Shown here: in pieces, positions 18,336-27,273 of the stretch
How positions within the stretch are numbered: the first letter of the stretch is position 1
Layout: every line of letters starts with the position of its first letter
DNA from: Nitrospira sp. KM1
GTDB taxonomy: Bacteria > Nitrospirota > Nitrospiria > Nitrospirales > Nitrospiraceae
Assembly: GCF_011405515.1 (NCBI RefSeq)
Contig: NZ_AP022671.1
Location: forward strand, 1,674,001-1,738,000
Direction of reading: 5' to 3'
Length of the DNA: 64,000 bases
The notes under the pieces: model-generated
What the model saw: the letters and a program-made list of their open reading frames with translations, nothing else
Databases searched by the model: none
What the model was told of the DNA's origin: nothing
Position numbers and translations under genes: made by a program

Positions 18336-18341
18336 GCGTCT

Positions 18342-19364
18342 ATGGCCACGGCTCCTCGCGACTACTACCAGGTTCTCGGCGTCTCCCGCACCGCATCGGC
18401 AGACGAAATCAAGAAGGCCTATCGGCGCCTTGCACGCCAGGTCCATCCTGACCTTCACAGCGGCTCTAAGAAAGCGGAGATGGAAAAGAAGTTCAAAGAA
18501 CTGAACGAGGCGCATGAAGTGTTGTCCGATCCCGACAAGCGGAAGAAGTACGACCAGTACGGAGCCCAATGGGAACAGGCGGAAGCTTTCGAAAAGGCCC
18601 GTCAACAGGCGGGAACCCGGGGATTCGGCGGCCAGGAGACCAGCGGCTCGTTCGGCGGGGAATCCTTTTCGGACATGTTCGAAAATCTGTTCGGAGGAAG
18701 AAGCCGCGGTGGGACACGGGGGTTTGCCGTCACCGGCGAGGACCTTGAAACGGAAGCACAATTGACGCTCAAGGAAATCCTAACCGGCGTGACCAAGCGG
18801 ATCAACATGCGGGAGCCTCAGACCTGCACGATTTGCCAAGGAAGCGGAGTCTTCCGGGGACATGCTTGTCCAACCTGCCAGGGAACCGGATTTACCACTG
18901 AATTGAAAACGATCGAAGTCAAAATTCCGGCTGGAGTCCAGGAAGGCACGCGGGTCCGCGTCGCAGGGAAGGGTCAACCAGGCATGAACGGCGGCAAGCG
19001 AGGCGACCTCTACTTGCATATCACGATCGAATCGGACCCGATCTTCCGCCGCCAGGGAAGCGACATCCACGTGGCTCTGCCCGTATACCCATGGGAAGCC
19101 GCGCTCGGTGCGGACGTCATGGCGCCGACCTTGACCGAGCCGGTCAAGGTCAAGGTTCCACCGGGAAGCCGTGCAGAAGGCAAACTGCGCCTCAAAGGGA
19201 AGGGGCTGCCCTCGGCCACCGGCAACGGTGATTTATTCCTCACACTGCAGATCGTCATGCCACCCTCTGTCACCGAAGACGCCCAATCGCTCTATGAGCG
19301 CCTCGGGCGCTTGAAACATCCGGATCCTCGCGCTGACTTGCTGACGCAGGCTCGTCTTCGGTAG
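18342..19364 (+). CDS. DnaJ-family co-chaperone with reduced zinc-binding region
   Basis: The 340-residue protein starts with a complete J domain ([23 protein letters not shown] at 35-37) that stimulates DnaK, then a Gly/Phe-rich linker (92-120) and two C-terminal beta domains that bind client proteins. The zinc-binding part holds only two CXXCXGXG motifs (Cys162-Cys165 and Cys176-Cys179), where classical DnaJ has four, so it can form just one zinc site. That places it between DnaJ and CbpA types. The ATG at 18342 begins the J domain, and an upstream TTG adds ten unsupported residues. marC starts two bases after its stop. Confidence 0.92.
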   Translation: MATAPRDYYQVLGVSRTASADEIKKAYRRLARQVHPDLHSGSKKAEMEKKFKELNEAHEVLSDPDKRKKYDQYGAQWEQAEAFEKARQQAGTRGFGGQETSGSFGGESFSDMFENLFGGRSRGGTRGFAVTGEDLETEAQLTLKEILTGVTKRINMREPQTCTICQGSGVFRGHACPTCQGTGFTTELKTIEVKIPAGVQEGTRVRVAGKGQPGMNGGKRGDLYLHITIESDPIFRRQGSDIHVALPVYPWEAALGADVMAPTLTEPVKVKVPPGSRAEGKLRLKGKGLPSATGNGDLFLTLQIVMPPSVTEDAQSLYERLGRLKHPDPRADLLTQARLR

Positions 19365-19366
19365 CC

Positions 19367-20002
19367 ATGACGCTCACCGAATACGGCGTGCTCGCCTTCA
19401 GTTCACTGTTCGTCATCGTTGATCCCATCGCCACAGTGCCGGCCTTCCTGGCCATGACAGCGAGAGAGTCGACTACTCAACGGATTCGCACGGCACGCGT
19501 GGCCTGTCTGGTCGCCATGAGCATTCTGGCCGGCTTCGCACTGGTCGGGCAGTATCTCTTCTCACTGCTGGGAATTTCGCTCGCAGCCCTGCAAGTGGCC
19601 GGCGCGCTCGTTCTCCTGCTCGTGTCGCTCGATATGCTGAGAGCACAGCGCTCCGCAGTCCAAGAAACGCCGGCTGAAACCGCCGAAGGGGCCGTCAAAG
19701 ACGATATTGCCGTGACGCCGCTGGCCGTTCCGATGCTCGCCGGCCCCGCCGCGATTTCCACCGTCATCCTGCTCGAGGCGCAAGCCGCATCCTGGGCCTA
19801 TCGCGGCGTCCTGCTCGCTTGCGTTGGACTGGTGGCTCTGGCAAGCTACATCATCCTGGCGCTGGGCGCATCCGGCGCCAGATGGATCAGCCCTCTGGCG
19901 GAAAAGATCATCACGCGCCTGATGGGACTGCTCCTCGCCGCCTTGGCCATTCAGTTCCTCTTTAACGGACTGAAAGGCGAAGGCGGTTTGTTTGTGCGAT
20001 AA
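19367..20002 (+). CDS. MarC family integral membrane protein
   Basis: This 211-residue protein has six predicted membrane helices. The family signature DPIATVPAFLAMTA is in the first loop, and LAVPMLAGPAAISTVILL matches the conserved re-entrant segment of the second half. MarC/NAAT proteins were first thought to be antibiotic-resistance factors or amino-acid transporters, but their substrate is unsettled. The ATG is two bases from the dnaJ stop, so translation is probably coupled. Confidence 0.9.
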   Translation: MTLTEYGVLAFSSLFVIVDPIATVPAFLAMTARESTTQRIRTARVACLVAMSILAGFALVGQYLFSLLGISLAALQVAGALVLLLVSLDMLRAQRSAVQETPAETAEGAVKDDIAVTPLAVPMLAGPAAISTVILLEAQAASWAYRGVLLACVGLVALASYIILALGASGARWISPLAEKIITRLMGLLLAALAIQFLFNGLKGEGGLFVR

Positions 20003-20050
20003 TCTTAGAAGATTTTTGAGTCACCCGATTTATAACCGAAGGAGGACAAC

Positions 20051-20662
20051 ATGACGGCGAAGAATCATAGTGTGGTCGCGACGGGAGTGGCCTCGGCGTT
20101 TGTGCTGATGCTCGGCATCTCCGGCGCATGGGCCAATGAGCCCGGTTACGGCAGGGGTCACGGAGGCGGCCAGCATGGATCCATGGGAGGCCACGGCATG
20201 GGCATGATGCACAGCAGCACCGGCCACCTGATCCGCCATCTGCTCAAGCATGAAAAGGACATCGGCCTGACGCCTGATCAGGTGACGAAATTAAAGGACA
20301 TCCAACTCAACCTCGACAAGACCCGAATCAAGAATGAAGCCGACATCCAGGTGGCAGAGCGTGAGTTGAGGTCCCTGACTGACGACGAGAAATCCGATTT
20401 GGGCGCCATCGAAAGCAAACTGAAACAGAGCGAGGATTTGCAAGTCTCATTACGCATGACGTCCATCAAGACGCGCCGCGACGTGATGGCGCTTTTAACG
20501 CCGGAACAGAAGACCAAGCAGCAAGCTGAACACGATAAGGTGATGCAACAGCATAAGGAAGGGAACAAGGGATACGGCAATCCTCACGGCGGCAGCTCGG
20601 CCAATCCGCACGGCGGAGCGATGGGTGGCAATCCACATAAAGGAACCGAAGCGGTCAAGTAA
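20051..20662 (+). CDS. Exported Spy/CpxP-like LTxxQ protein with His-rich ends
   Basis: A 203-residue protein with a signal peptide (hydrophobic SAFVLMLGISGAWA, cut after about residue 28). The mature part opens with a Gly/His/Met-rich segment (about 32-55), continues with a charged helical region holding LTPDQ and LTPEQ, and ends in a tail with repeated NPHGG (NPHGGSSANPHGGAMGGNPH). LTxxQ helices are the mark of the Spy/CpxP periplasmic chaperones. The His/Met/Gly ends suggest metal binding, as in heavy-metal sensors of the CnrX group; this is inference. An excellent GGAGGACAAC precedes the ATG. A small PepSY protein follows 48 bases later. Confidence 0.8.
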   Translation: MTAKNHSVVATGVASAFVLMLGISGAWANEPGYGRGHGGGQHGSMGGHGMGMMHSSTGHLIRHLLKHEKDIGLTPDQVTKLKDIQLNLDKTRIKNEADIQVAERELRSLTDDEKSDLGAIESKLKQSEDLQVSLRMTSIKTRRDVMALLTPEQKTKQQAEHDKVMQQHKEGNKGYGNPHGGSSANPHGGAMGGNPHKGTEAVK

Positions 20663-20710
20663 GAGCCAACGCCTAATGTTGGTCAGGGTTTTGACTGGAA
20701 GGGAGGCATC

Positions 20711-21034
20711 ATGATGCGATATGGAATCACCCTCATCGTGACACTCGCCCTGGTCGTAACGTCCGCTGTATCCGCCTGGAGCAAAAGCAAGGATGCGAAA
20801 GTGGCCGAGATGATCAAAGACGCGACGGTGACCATCGACCAAGCGATCAAGACAGGGTTGGAAAAGGTTCCAGGCACCGTCGTCGAGGCCGAGATCGAAA
20901 AGAAACATGGCAAGACAGTTTGGGAAGTCGAAATTCTTGGCGCAGACGGCAAGATGAGCGAAGTGCACATCGACGCGGCGACCGGCGCCGTGATCGATGT
21001 CGAAACGAAAAAGGGCGGGAAGAAAGGGAAGTAG
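20711..21034 (+). CDS. Small exported PepSY-domain protein
   Basis: This 107-residue protein has an N-terminal signal peptide (YGITLIVTLALVVTSAVSAW) and one PepSY domain: TIDQAIKTGLEKVPGTVVEAEIE, then VWEVEILGADGKMSEVHIDAATG. It ends in a lysine-rich tail. PepSY domains occur in periplasmic inhibitors of peptidases and in redox- or metal-linked exported proteins. It sits right behind the Spy-like gene, so both are probably envelope stress or metal-response proteins. GGGAGG precedes two adjacent ATGs, either of which could be used. Confidence 0.85.
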   Translation: MMRYGITLIVTLALVVTSAVSAWSKSKDAKVAEMIKDATVTIDQAIKTGLEKVPGTVVEAEIEKKHGKTVWEVEILGADGKMSEVHIDAATGAVIDVETKKGGKKGK

Positions 21035-21041
21035 GAGTCAC

Positions 21042-22715
21042 ATGCCGAAGGAGTTGAAGCTGAAGAGCCACGATCTGTTGGTGGGGCCCGGACGGGCCCC
21101 GGCGCGCGCGATGTTGAAAGCCGTGGGATTCACGGACGAAGACCTGAGCCGCCCAATCATCGGCGTGGCCAACACCTGGATCGAAGTGATGCCCTGCAAT
21201 TTTCACCTTCGTCGCCTGTCCGAGCGGGTGAAGGCTGGCATCCGGGCGGCGGGGGGAACCCCGATTGAATACAACACCATCGCAGTGTCAGATGGAATTT
21301 CCATGGGCACGGAAGGAATGAAGGCCTCATTAATCAGCCGGGAGGTCATTGCCGACTCGATCGAGCTCGTGGCGCGCGGCCATCTGTTCGACGGTGTCGT
21401 GGCATTGTCCGGCTGCGACAAGACCATTCCTGGTACAGTCATGGCATTGGCCAGGCTGAACATACCGTCACTCATGCTCTATGGCGGCTCGATCATGCCC
21501 GGCCAATTCCAAGGGCACGACGTGACGATTCAGGATGTCTTCGAAGCGGTCGGCAAACATGCCTCCGGCAACATGACGAGCGAAGAGCTGAAGGATCTGG
21601 AAGATCACGCCTGTCCCGGTCCTGGCGCATGCGGCGGTCAGTTCACGGCCAATACGATGGCGATCGCCTTCGAGTTCCTCGGCATTTCCCCGATGGGTCG
21701 GAATGGCGTCCCCGCCATGGACCAGCAGAAGGACGACGTGGCGTTCGAATGCGGCAAGATGGTCATGGAACTGCTGAAGCAGGACTTGCGACCGCGGCGC
21801 ATTATCACTCGTAAGTCGCTCGAGAATGCCATCGCTGCCGTCGCCACGACGGGCGGTTCCACCAACGCAGTCCTGCATCTGATCGCCATCGCACGCGAGT
21901 CAGGCATCAGGCTCGGCATCGACGATTTCGACAAGATCAACCGCAAGGTCCCGCTGCTGGCCGATTTGAAGCCGGGCGGTCGTTTCGCCGCAGCCGATCT
22001 TTACGCCGCGGGAGGCACGAGACTCGTTGCCAAACGACTGCTCGATGCCGGTCTCCTGCACGGCGACCAGCCTACGGTGACGGGACGGACAATTGGCGAG
22101 GAAACAGCAGGGGCGCAAGAAACTGCCGGGCAGCAAGTTCTGAGGCCGTTGGCCAATCCCATCAAGAAGACCGGCGGCCTGGTCATTCTCAAAGGAAACC
22201 TGGCGCCGGAAGGCAGTGTCGTCAAGGTTGCCGGGCACTCGATGCTGAATTTTCGCGGTCCGGCGAAAGTCTACGACCGCGAGGAGGATGCATTCGTGGC
22301 CGTCCAATCCGGACAAATCAAAGCCGGAGACGTCGTGGTGATCCGTTACGAAGGGCCTTCAGGGGGACCTGGTATGCGCGAGATGCTGGGGGTGACTGCG
22401 GCCATCGTCGGTGCGGGACTCGGCGATTCCGTCGCTCTGTTGACCGACGGAAGATTTTCAGGGGCGACACGCGGCCTGATGGCTGGCCATGTGGCTCCCG
22501 AAGCCGTCCGAAGGGGCCCCATCGCCGCGGTCAAAAACGGCGATATCATCGTATTCGACATTCCGCGACGCCAACTCAACGTCGAACTGTCCCAGAAAGA
22601 GATCAAGGCCCGCTTGAAACGTGTCAAGCAGCCGGTCCCGCGATATACATCGGGGGTGATGGCCAAGTATTCCCGGCACGTCTCGTCGGCTTCAGAGGGA
22701 GCGGTCACGAGTTGA
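21042..22715 (+). CDS. ilvD: Dihydroxy-acid dehydratase (IlvD)
   Basis: The 557-residue enzyme converts 2,3-dihydroxy-3-methylvalerate or -isovalerate to the 2-oxo acids in isoleucine, valine and leucine synthesis. Cluster cysteines and signature motifs are present: VMPCNFH near residue 50, SGCDKTIPG near 125, HACPGPGACGGQFTANTM near 190-205, and RFSGATRGLMAGHVAPEA near the C-terminus. The length is normal. The ATG at 21042 has AGGAG seven bases upstream; a longer frame overlaps the PepSY gene and adds nothing family-like. The start lies only seven bases after the PepSY stop, so these genes may share a transcript. Confidence 0.97.
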   Translation: MPKELKLKSHDLLVGPGRAPARAMLKAVGFTDEDLSRPIIGVANTWIEVMPCNFHLRRLSERVKAGIRAAGGTPIEYNTIAVSDGISMGTEGMKASLISREVIADSIELVARGHLFDGVVALSGCDKTIPGTVMALARLNIPSLMLYGGSIMPGQFQGHDVTIQDVFEAVGKHASGNMTSEELKDLEDHACPGPGACGGQFTANTMAIAFEFLGISPMGRNGVPAMDQQKDDVAFECGKMVMELLKQDLRPRRIITRKSLENAIAAVATTGGSTNAVLHLIAIARESGIRLGIDDFDKINRKVPLLADLKPGGRFAAADLYAAGGTRLVAKRLLDAGLLHGDQPTVTGRTIGEETAGAQETAGQQVLRPLANPIKKTGGLVILKGNLAPEGSVVKVAGHSMLNFRGPAKVYDREEDAFVAVQSGQIKAGDVVVIRYEGPSGGPGMREMLGVTAAIVGAGLGDSVALLTDGRFSGATRGLMAGHVAPEAVRRGPIAAVKNGDIIVFDIPRRQLNVELSQKEIKARLKRVKQPVPRYTSGVMAKYSRHVSSASEGAVTS

Positions 22716-22758
22716 TTGGTTTCTGTGTAGAGGGAGGAAGCTGCGCGAGCGCGTTTCT

Positions 22759-24036
22759 TTAGCGCCCTTCTTCTGAGAGGTTTCTGAACTCCAGTCTCAT
22801 GTCCTCCAGCGCTTCGCGAGCGGCAAGCGCGATGACCCGATAACCCTCGGCGATCGGGTGACCGTCGGAATCTTCTCTATATAGAACCTTTTCCTGCCGT
22901 ATCGCTTCAGTCATTCTTGGAGAGACATCGATGCACACGAGTTTCAATACCGTGCAGTGGTCCGATAAATCTGCCTTGACGGACTGCTCCATTTCAAAGA
23001 GCTCGGCAAAACCTTTGTTCAGTCTTGTCCGTAGAGACGGATTCGCCGCGGCATAGACGTTTTCCTTGGTCGGGATGAGCAGCATGCCCACGTCCGTGCC
23101 CGTACGTCGCAGCGCAGCCAACTCACTCATGACATCTTTTGTAATCCTCAATCCGTCTTGGACACAGGCATTGCGAAGATCCAAAGCGACGCCACGATAG
23201 GCAAATGTCAGAACCGTGCTGTGGCCGCCTCCATAATACACGGCGGCAACTTCCGGATGCATCTCGGCCCAAGCCATATCGGCCGTCTTATACAGCGCAT
23301 CGACGGAGGGGATGGATGGCAGAAGACCGCGAGTCATGAGAATCTGGATGACCAGCGAGTGGCGTGCCAGTCCCTGCCACAATCTCGCCTGATTTCCAAG
23401 GCCGGCTTGCCATTCGTGGGCGCGGTCCACCCTCTCCCTGCCGTTGGCCGTTTCAAGCCGTGCGTGCAGATCTGACAATGATACGGCATAGTCACGATCG
23501 GTCCGACGATATTCGGGGTACGAGCCTGATCCGTACACGTGATTGCAGCTATCGAAAATGTCGTTTCCGAGATAGAACCCGACCAGAATCGCTCTCGGAT
23601 TCAGTTCGAGTGCGTCCTCGGCTAACCGCTCGTATTGCAGCGGTCCCCATCCTCCAAGCGACATCGAGTACACCGTAAGACCGGTAAGCTGCTCCAATCC
23701 GGCAGGCCAGGTTTCATCCTGTGGAACGTTCACTCCCCAGGTTTGTGAATCCCCTATGGCCACTACATCAGCGGCGTTCGCACCCTGGCGGTTACGAAAT
23801 CCTCTTTCGTCGTGACCAGGGGCCCCCGATGAAAGGCGAACGAGTAGCCGTGGATCTGAAACCATCCCCGCCAGAGAGGCATGGGCAACGTCTTTTTCAC
23901 GACTATAGAGGGAATACCCCGCAGGAGGACTGAGAAATGTTCGGGCGATCATTTCGGAAACAACGGCTCCTGCCGATGTGCCGATGATCACCAGCAGGAC
24001 ATTGAGCGCGAGTATGCTTTGGCCTCTTCCTATCAT
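22759..24036 (-). CDS. Membrane-anchored SGNH/GDSL-type hydrolase
   Basis: The 425-residue protein has one N-terminal membrane helix (LALNVLLVIIGTSAGAVVSEMI) and an outer domain with the SGNH blocks: VVAIGDSQTWG (about 90-100, nucleophile Ser), the Gly of SLGGWGPLQY, GFYLGNDIFD (Asn) and a late DSDGHPIAEGY with the Asp-x-x-His pair. Members of this group remove or add acyl groups on surface sugars, but the substrate is not readable. A short AGGTGA lies next to the ATG. It is convergent with ilvD and does not belong clearly to any neighbour's pathway. Confidence 0.8.
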   Translation of the reverse strand: MIGRGQSILALNVLLVIIGTSAGAVVSEMIARTFLSPPAGYSLYSREKDVAHASLAGMVSDPRLLVRLSSGAPGHDERGFRNRQGANAADVVAIGDSQTWGVNVPQDETWPAGLEQLTGLTVYSMSLGGWGPLQYERLAEDALELNPRAILVGFYLGNDIFDSCNHVYGSGSYPEYRRTDRDYAVSLSDLHARLETANGRERVDRAHEWQAGLGNQARLWQGLARHSLVIQILMTRGLLPSIPSVDALYKTADMAWAEMHPEVAAVYYGGGHSTVLTFAYRGVALDLRNACVQDGLRITKDVMSELAALRRTGTDVGMLLIPTKENVYAAANPSLRTRLNKGFAELFEMEQSVKADLSDHCTVLKLVCIDVSPRMTEAIRQEKVLYREDSDGHPIAEGYRVIALAAREALEDMRLEFRNLSEEGR

Positions 24037-24268
24037 TTCACCTGATCATGACATGTCCCCGAGCGTAACCCGGTCTCCTATGACCATAGCGTGACGTATC
24101 CGAATTCGCGCTGTGAAAAGTGAAAATCTGCAACGGAGAGGTGAGGTATAGGAGCCGGGCACGTGGCTGCTCAGACCTCTGATAAGGGCGCAGACTGTCC
24201 AAGACATTTCATGATGATGACTATGATCGAGGGCGGCTCCCAGCAATTCGTTCCAAATAAGAATTGTC
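24037..24268. other. Intergenic stretch without recognisable gene
   Basis: The 232 bases between the YD-repeat-like gene and the SGNH hydrolase gene hold no frame with a family motif, no clear terminator hairpin and no strong promoter that I could recognise. Confidence 0.3.
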
Positions 24269-25111
24269 TCAGTAATAGGCGATCGTCCGCTCCCGGCTCA
24301 CGACGGTTTCACTCAGATCGATCGATCCGTTTTTGTTCACCCACCGGCGGACTGTCTCCGTAATCCAATTCCCCTCGCGATCCAATTCAAACCGCACCAC
24401 GGACTTTTTGAGATACGATTGCTTGAAGAACTCGCTGTGTTGTTTGACGCGCGTTCCTGATGGATCGTATTGGTACAGATCTTTGCGGATCAGCGTGCCC
24501 TCGGGACTATAAAAACGGCTTTCCTCCAGTCGTCCTCTCGTGTTATGGCGATGCGTGGCCTCGAGTACCAAGCGATTCTGGTAATAGCGCGCTGCATACA
24601 CGACGTGCCCCTGCGAGTCGTAGAGACTCCGCTCTCCTGCCCCCGAGCCGGACACCTCCAGTTCCTCGGTCATCGCTCCACGATCATCATAGACTCTGAA
24701 TTCCGCCTGTGCGAATTCTCCGGCTTCCGTTGTCGCCACCCACGCTGTCTGACGCCCTCGATCGTCATAGGCATACCGGTAGAGCTTTCGATACCCGGGA
24801 GTTCCATCCGAGTGGGTCGTACGCTCCTCGATCAAACGTCCCGCATCATCATGCGAGAATGCATAGCGCGCTGTTGCTCCTTCCCTCCCCGACTGCAGCT
24901 CCATGGCGGTGAGCCGGCCATTCCGATCGAAGTAATGCGTAGTCCGCAATTGCTGATGTGTGGTCATCACGCTCTTGACCGGTCCGATGAGCTCGAACCG
25001 ATCAAGGTCGGTTTCGGCAAAGCAGCAAACTGCTGACCAGACGAAGCAGAAACTCATCAGGGTAAGAAACCCGTGCAGGCGAACCATTGGAATGCCATAC
25101 TGATGGATCAT
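24269..25111 (-). CDS. Exported protein with YD/RHS-like repeats
   Basis: A 280-residue protein with a signal peptide (LHGFLTLMSFCFVWSAVCCFA). The mature part is a chain of beta-hairpin repeats: THYFDRNGRLTAMEL, YAFSHDDAGRLIEERT, YRYAYDDRGRQTAW, FRVYDDRGAMTEEL, HRHNTRGRLEESRFY and YQYDPSGTRVK. These match the YD (tyrosine-aspartate) pattern of RHS proteins on a small scale, without a toxin domain. The function is unknown; such small YD proteins may bind carbohydrate or act as envelope scaffolds. The start is uncertain between 25111 and the ATG at 25087, neither with a good ribosome site. Confidence 0.75.
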   Translation of the reverse strand: MIHQYGIPMVRLHGFLTLMSFCFVWSAVCCFAETDLDRFELIGPVKSVMTTHQQLRTTHYFDRNGRLTAMELQSGREGATARYAFSHDDAGRLIEERTTHSDGTPGYRKLYRYAYDDRGRQTAWVATTEAGEFAQAEFRVYDDRGAMTEELEVSGSGAGERSLYDSQGHVVYAARYYQNRLVLEATHRHNTRGRLEESRFYSPEGTLIRKDLYQYDPSGTRVKQHSEFFKQSYLKKSVVRFELDREGNWITETVRRWVNKNGSIDLSETVVSRERTIAYY

Positions 25112-25136
25112 CAGGAGATGTGAACCAATCGCATGA

Positions 25137-26150
25137 CTACCGGTCCTTCATTCGCCCGCGCATCTCATACATCATCTCCTCCAGGTCCGCTTCCGCTTTC
25201 GCGCGGTCGTTGATCAATCGGTCCAGATTGTACGGACGAGGTGGACCGAGTTCTTTGACGTCTTGCTTCTGAAGAATGTCGCCTTGACCATTTGGAGACT
25301 GATCCGGTTTCGCTGTGGGGCCGGTCGGCGGCCGTGGTATAGCTCGCGTGGAGATTGGCGGCTCACCCGAAGCGTGTGTGTGAGCCGGGGAAGCTGGCCC
25401 AACTTTGACCGACGGGGAATCGACCCCCTGTTGCTGCATCCAGCTGGCCGCCACGCTGGATTTGAGTGAAAAGCTGATGCTCGCGATTGGAAGTCCGTCC
25501 GGCGCGATACGGGCGATCGCGGTATTCACTCCGACCATGTGCCCTTCGCTGTCTAGCAGCGGTCCGCCACTGTTCCCTCGATTGAGCCCCGTCTCGGTTT
25601 GGAAAACGTTCTTGCCTTTGACTCCATTGAAATTATCGACCTCCGCGCTGATCACTCCGGTGGTCAATGTCCATAGCCCGCCCTGCTCCGGATGACCAAT
25701 GGCCACCACACGATCGCCGATCCGCGATTGTTCTGATTCGCTCAATTGCACAACGGGCAGCGGTTGCATGACGCCGTCGAGTTTGAGCAGCGCCAGATCG
25801 AGCGGCTGGGAGAAGGAGACGACACGTGCGCGTACCATGCGAGAGAGATCCGTGTTGTGGTCACCGGTCACCCGTGCTGGCTTGAGAAATACGGACAGCC
25901 GCGGGAAAGGCTTCGTTGTCTGCTCGTCGATCACAACATGCGCATTCGTCAGCACGTAGCCGTCGGCGCGGATGATCGTTCCGGTCCCGGCGCTCCCCCT
26001 TCGCCCTCCGTCCGGATAGCCCATGACCATGACCACAGCCGGCGAGTCCTGCTCATAAATTTCTCTCGGTGAGAGTTCTTTGGCAAATACGTCACTGGGA
26101 AAGGAACCTACGAGCAGGAGAGCGATCGCCCACGAGAGTCCAAGCTTCAC
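25137..26150 (-). CDS. Exported trypsin-like serine protease (S1C/HtrA type, no PDZ domain)
   Basis: The 337-residue protein has a signal peptide (LGLSWAIALLLVGSFPSDVFA) and a chymotrypsin-fold protease domain. The catalytic triad is readable: His in LTNAHVVID, Asp in LDLALLKLDG and Ser in NRGNSGGPLLDSEG. The ~100-residue C-terminal tail is rich in Pro, Ser and charged residues and shows no PDZ domain, unlike DegP or DegQ. The start is GTG at 26150, placed by an AAGGAGGAG a few bases upstream; the longer frame has a stop-free but unsupported extension. It should work in the periplasm in protein quality control. Confidence 0.88.
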   Translation of the reverse strand: MKLGLSWAIALLLVGSFPSDVFAKELSPREIYEQDSPAVVMVMGYPDGGRRGSAGTGTIIRADGYVLTNAHVVIDEQTTKPFPRLSVFLKPARVTGDHNTDLSRMVRARVVSFSQPLDLALLKLDGVMQPLPVVQLSESEQSRIGDRVVAIGHPEQGGLWTLTTGVISAEVDNFNGVKGKNVFQTETGLNRGNSGGPLLDSEGHMVGVNTAIARIAPDGLPIASISFSLKSSVAASWMQQQGVDSPSVKVGPASPAHTHASGEPPISTRAIPRPPTGPTAKPDQSPNGQGDILQKQDVKELGPPRPYNLDRLINDRAKAEADLEEMMYEMRGRMKDR

Positions 26151-26354
26151 ATGCTCCTCCTTCAGTGCGACGATCGTGTTGTGAGGTCGCCTATTATACG
26201 TTGGAAGGCGAAAGGGAGCTAGGCGACACATTCCCCTTCGCTATTCCGAACTTGCGAGGCGCGTTCGGCGAAGGTCAGGCCGAATAGCCATTTGTCATCT
26301 ATCCACGAGTTCTTCAGGCGATTGCTTCACGAGGCCCCAGTGCGCGAGCGATTG

Positions 26355-27029
26355 TTAACGCGTGAGAGCCATGAGCACCAGAGCAGGACAGCCGAGCTTC
26401 CATTCCCAAGACGGCTTCCTCTGCACCATAGCGGGCGAGATCGGCGGCTCTCTAATACCCTCGACTCGCAAGCCCGCTCCTTCCGCCGCCTCAACGAGAC
26501 TTTTAACCTCGTGAATGTGCCCGTGAATGCGAGCCGCCCCAAGGCGAGTGTCCACTTCGATATCTGCGCCGGTCAGACGCTGCATATCTGGATGTACTCC
26601 GCTCACCACGGCCCTGCCGTCTCGTCTCAGTGCGGAGGCCACCTGATCGAAGAACTGACTTGGGGAGGCCACATGATCGAGCACGAGTCCGGACATCACA
26701 CGGTCGAAGCTGTTGGGCTGAAACGGGAGATCCGTCACAGACGATTGGACCCACCAAATATCCTCCCGGTGGCACACGTCCTGCTGTGCCCGAGCCATCA
26801 TGCATCGAGACAGATCGATGGCCGCAATGCGATACCTATGCGAGTTGAGCTGTCGAAGATACCTACCTGTGCCGCATCCGAGATCGAGAATTCGGCAGCC
26901 TGGAAACGGTTTCAACTGCTCCATCAAAAACGGTTCATCGAGCCAGGTCGACGGATCCTCATCATCATACGACGAGGCCCACAGGTCATATCCGGTCTTG
27001 ATTCCTCCATCGTCAAGAGTTTCCGCCAT
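26355..27029 (-). CDS. Class I SAM-dependent methyltransferase
   Basis: The 224-residue protein has motif I ILDLGCGTGRYLRQL (about 50-64), an acidic AIDLSRCMM for the adenosyl ribose, and the post-motif WVQSSVTDLPFQPNSFDRVM. The N-terminus GYDLWASSYDDE is typical of UbiE/Methyltransf_11-like small-molecule enzymes. The acceptor is unknown. The ATG at 27029 follows AAAGGGG at good spacing; the longer frame is not supported. It lies 244 bases downstream of the glycan operon and may or may not be part of it. Confidence 0.85.
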   Translation of the reverse strand: MAETLDDGGIKTGYDLWASSYDDEDPSTWLDEPFLMEQLKPFPGCRILDLGCGTGRYLRQLNSHRYRIAAIDLSRCMMARAQQDVCHREDIWWVQSSVTDLPFQPNSFDRVMSGLVLDHVASPSQFFDQVASALRRDGRAVVSGVHPDMQRLTGADIEVDTRLGAARIHGHIHEVKSLVEAAEGAGLRVEGIREPPISPAMVQRKPSWEWKLGCPALVLMALTR

Positions 27030-27273
27030 GCCGCCCCTTTCGTACGACAGTGACTCGCCCATCATATCATTCAGAACCATATGGCCGCCGCACCTCAAAC
27101 TTTAGACATCGTCTCATACCCGTATTTCCCTCTCCTGGAACCGGATGGGATGCCACTCTTCCGACAACGAATACAATGACAATCAAACTGGCGTCGCGAC
27201 ATGCGGTGCTCGGCAGATGCGCGCCAGCAATCCCATCCTTGTGCGCATTGCAAGGAAGGTGGTTAACGGCGAA
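27030..27273. other. Intergenic stretch after the glycan operon
   Basis: These 244 bases separate the last glycosyltransferase from the methyltransferase gene. I found no gene and no convincing terminator, so transcription from the operon may continue into the methyltransferase. Confidence 0.3.

Noticed and set aside
27030-27273. Possible rho-independent terminator at the end of the glycan operon
   Set aside because: I found no stem with a T-run on the minus strand in this stretch.
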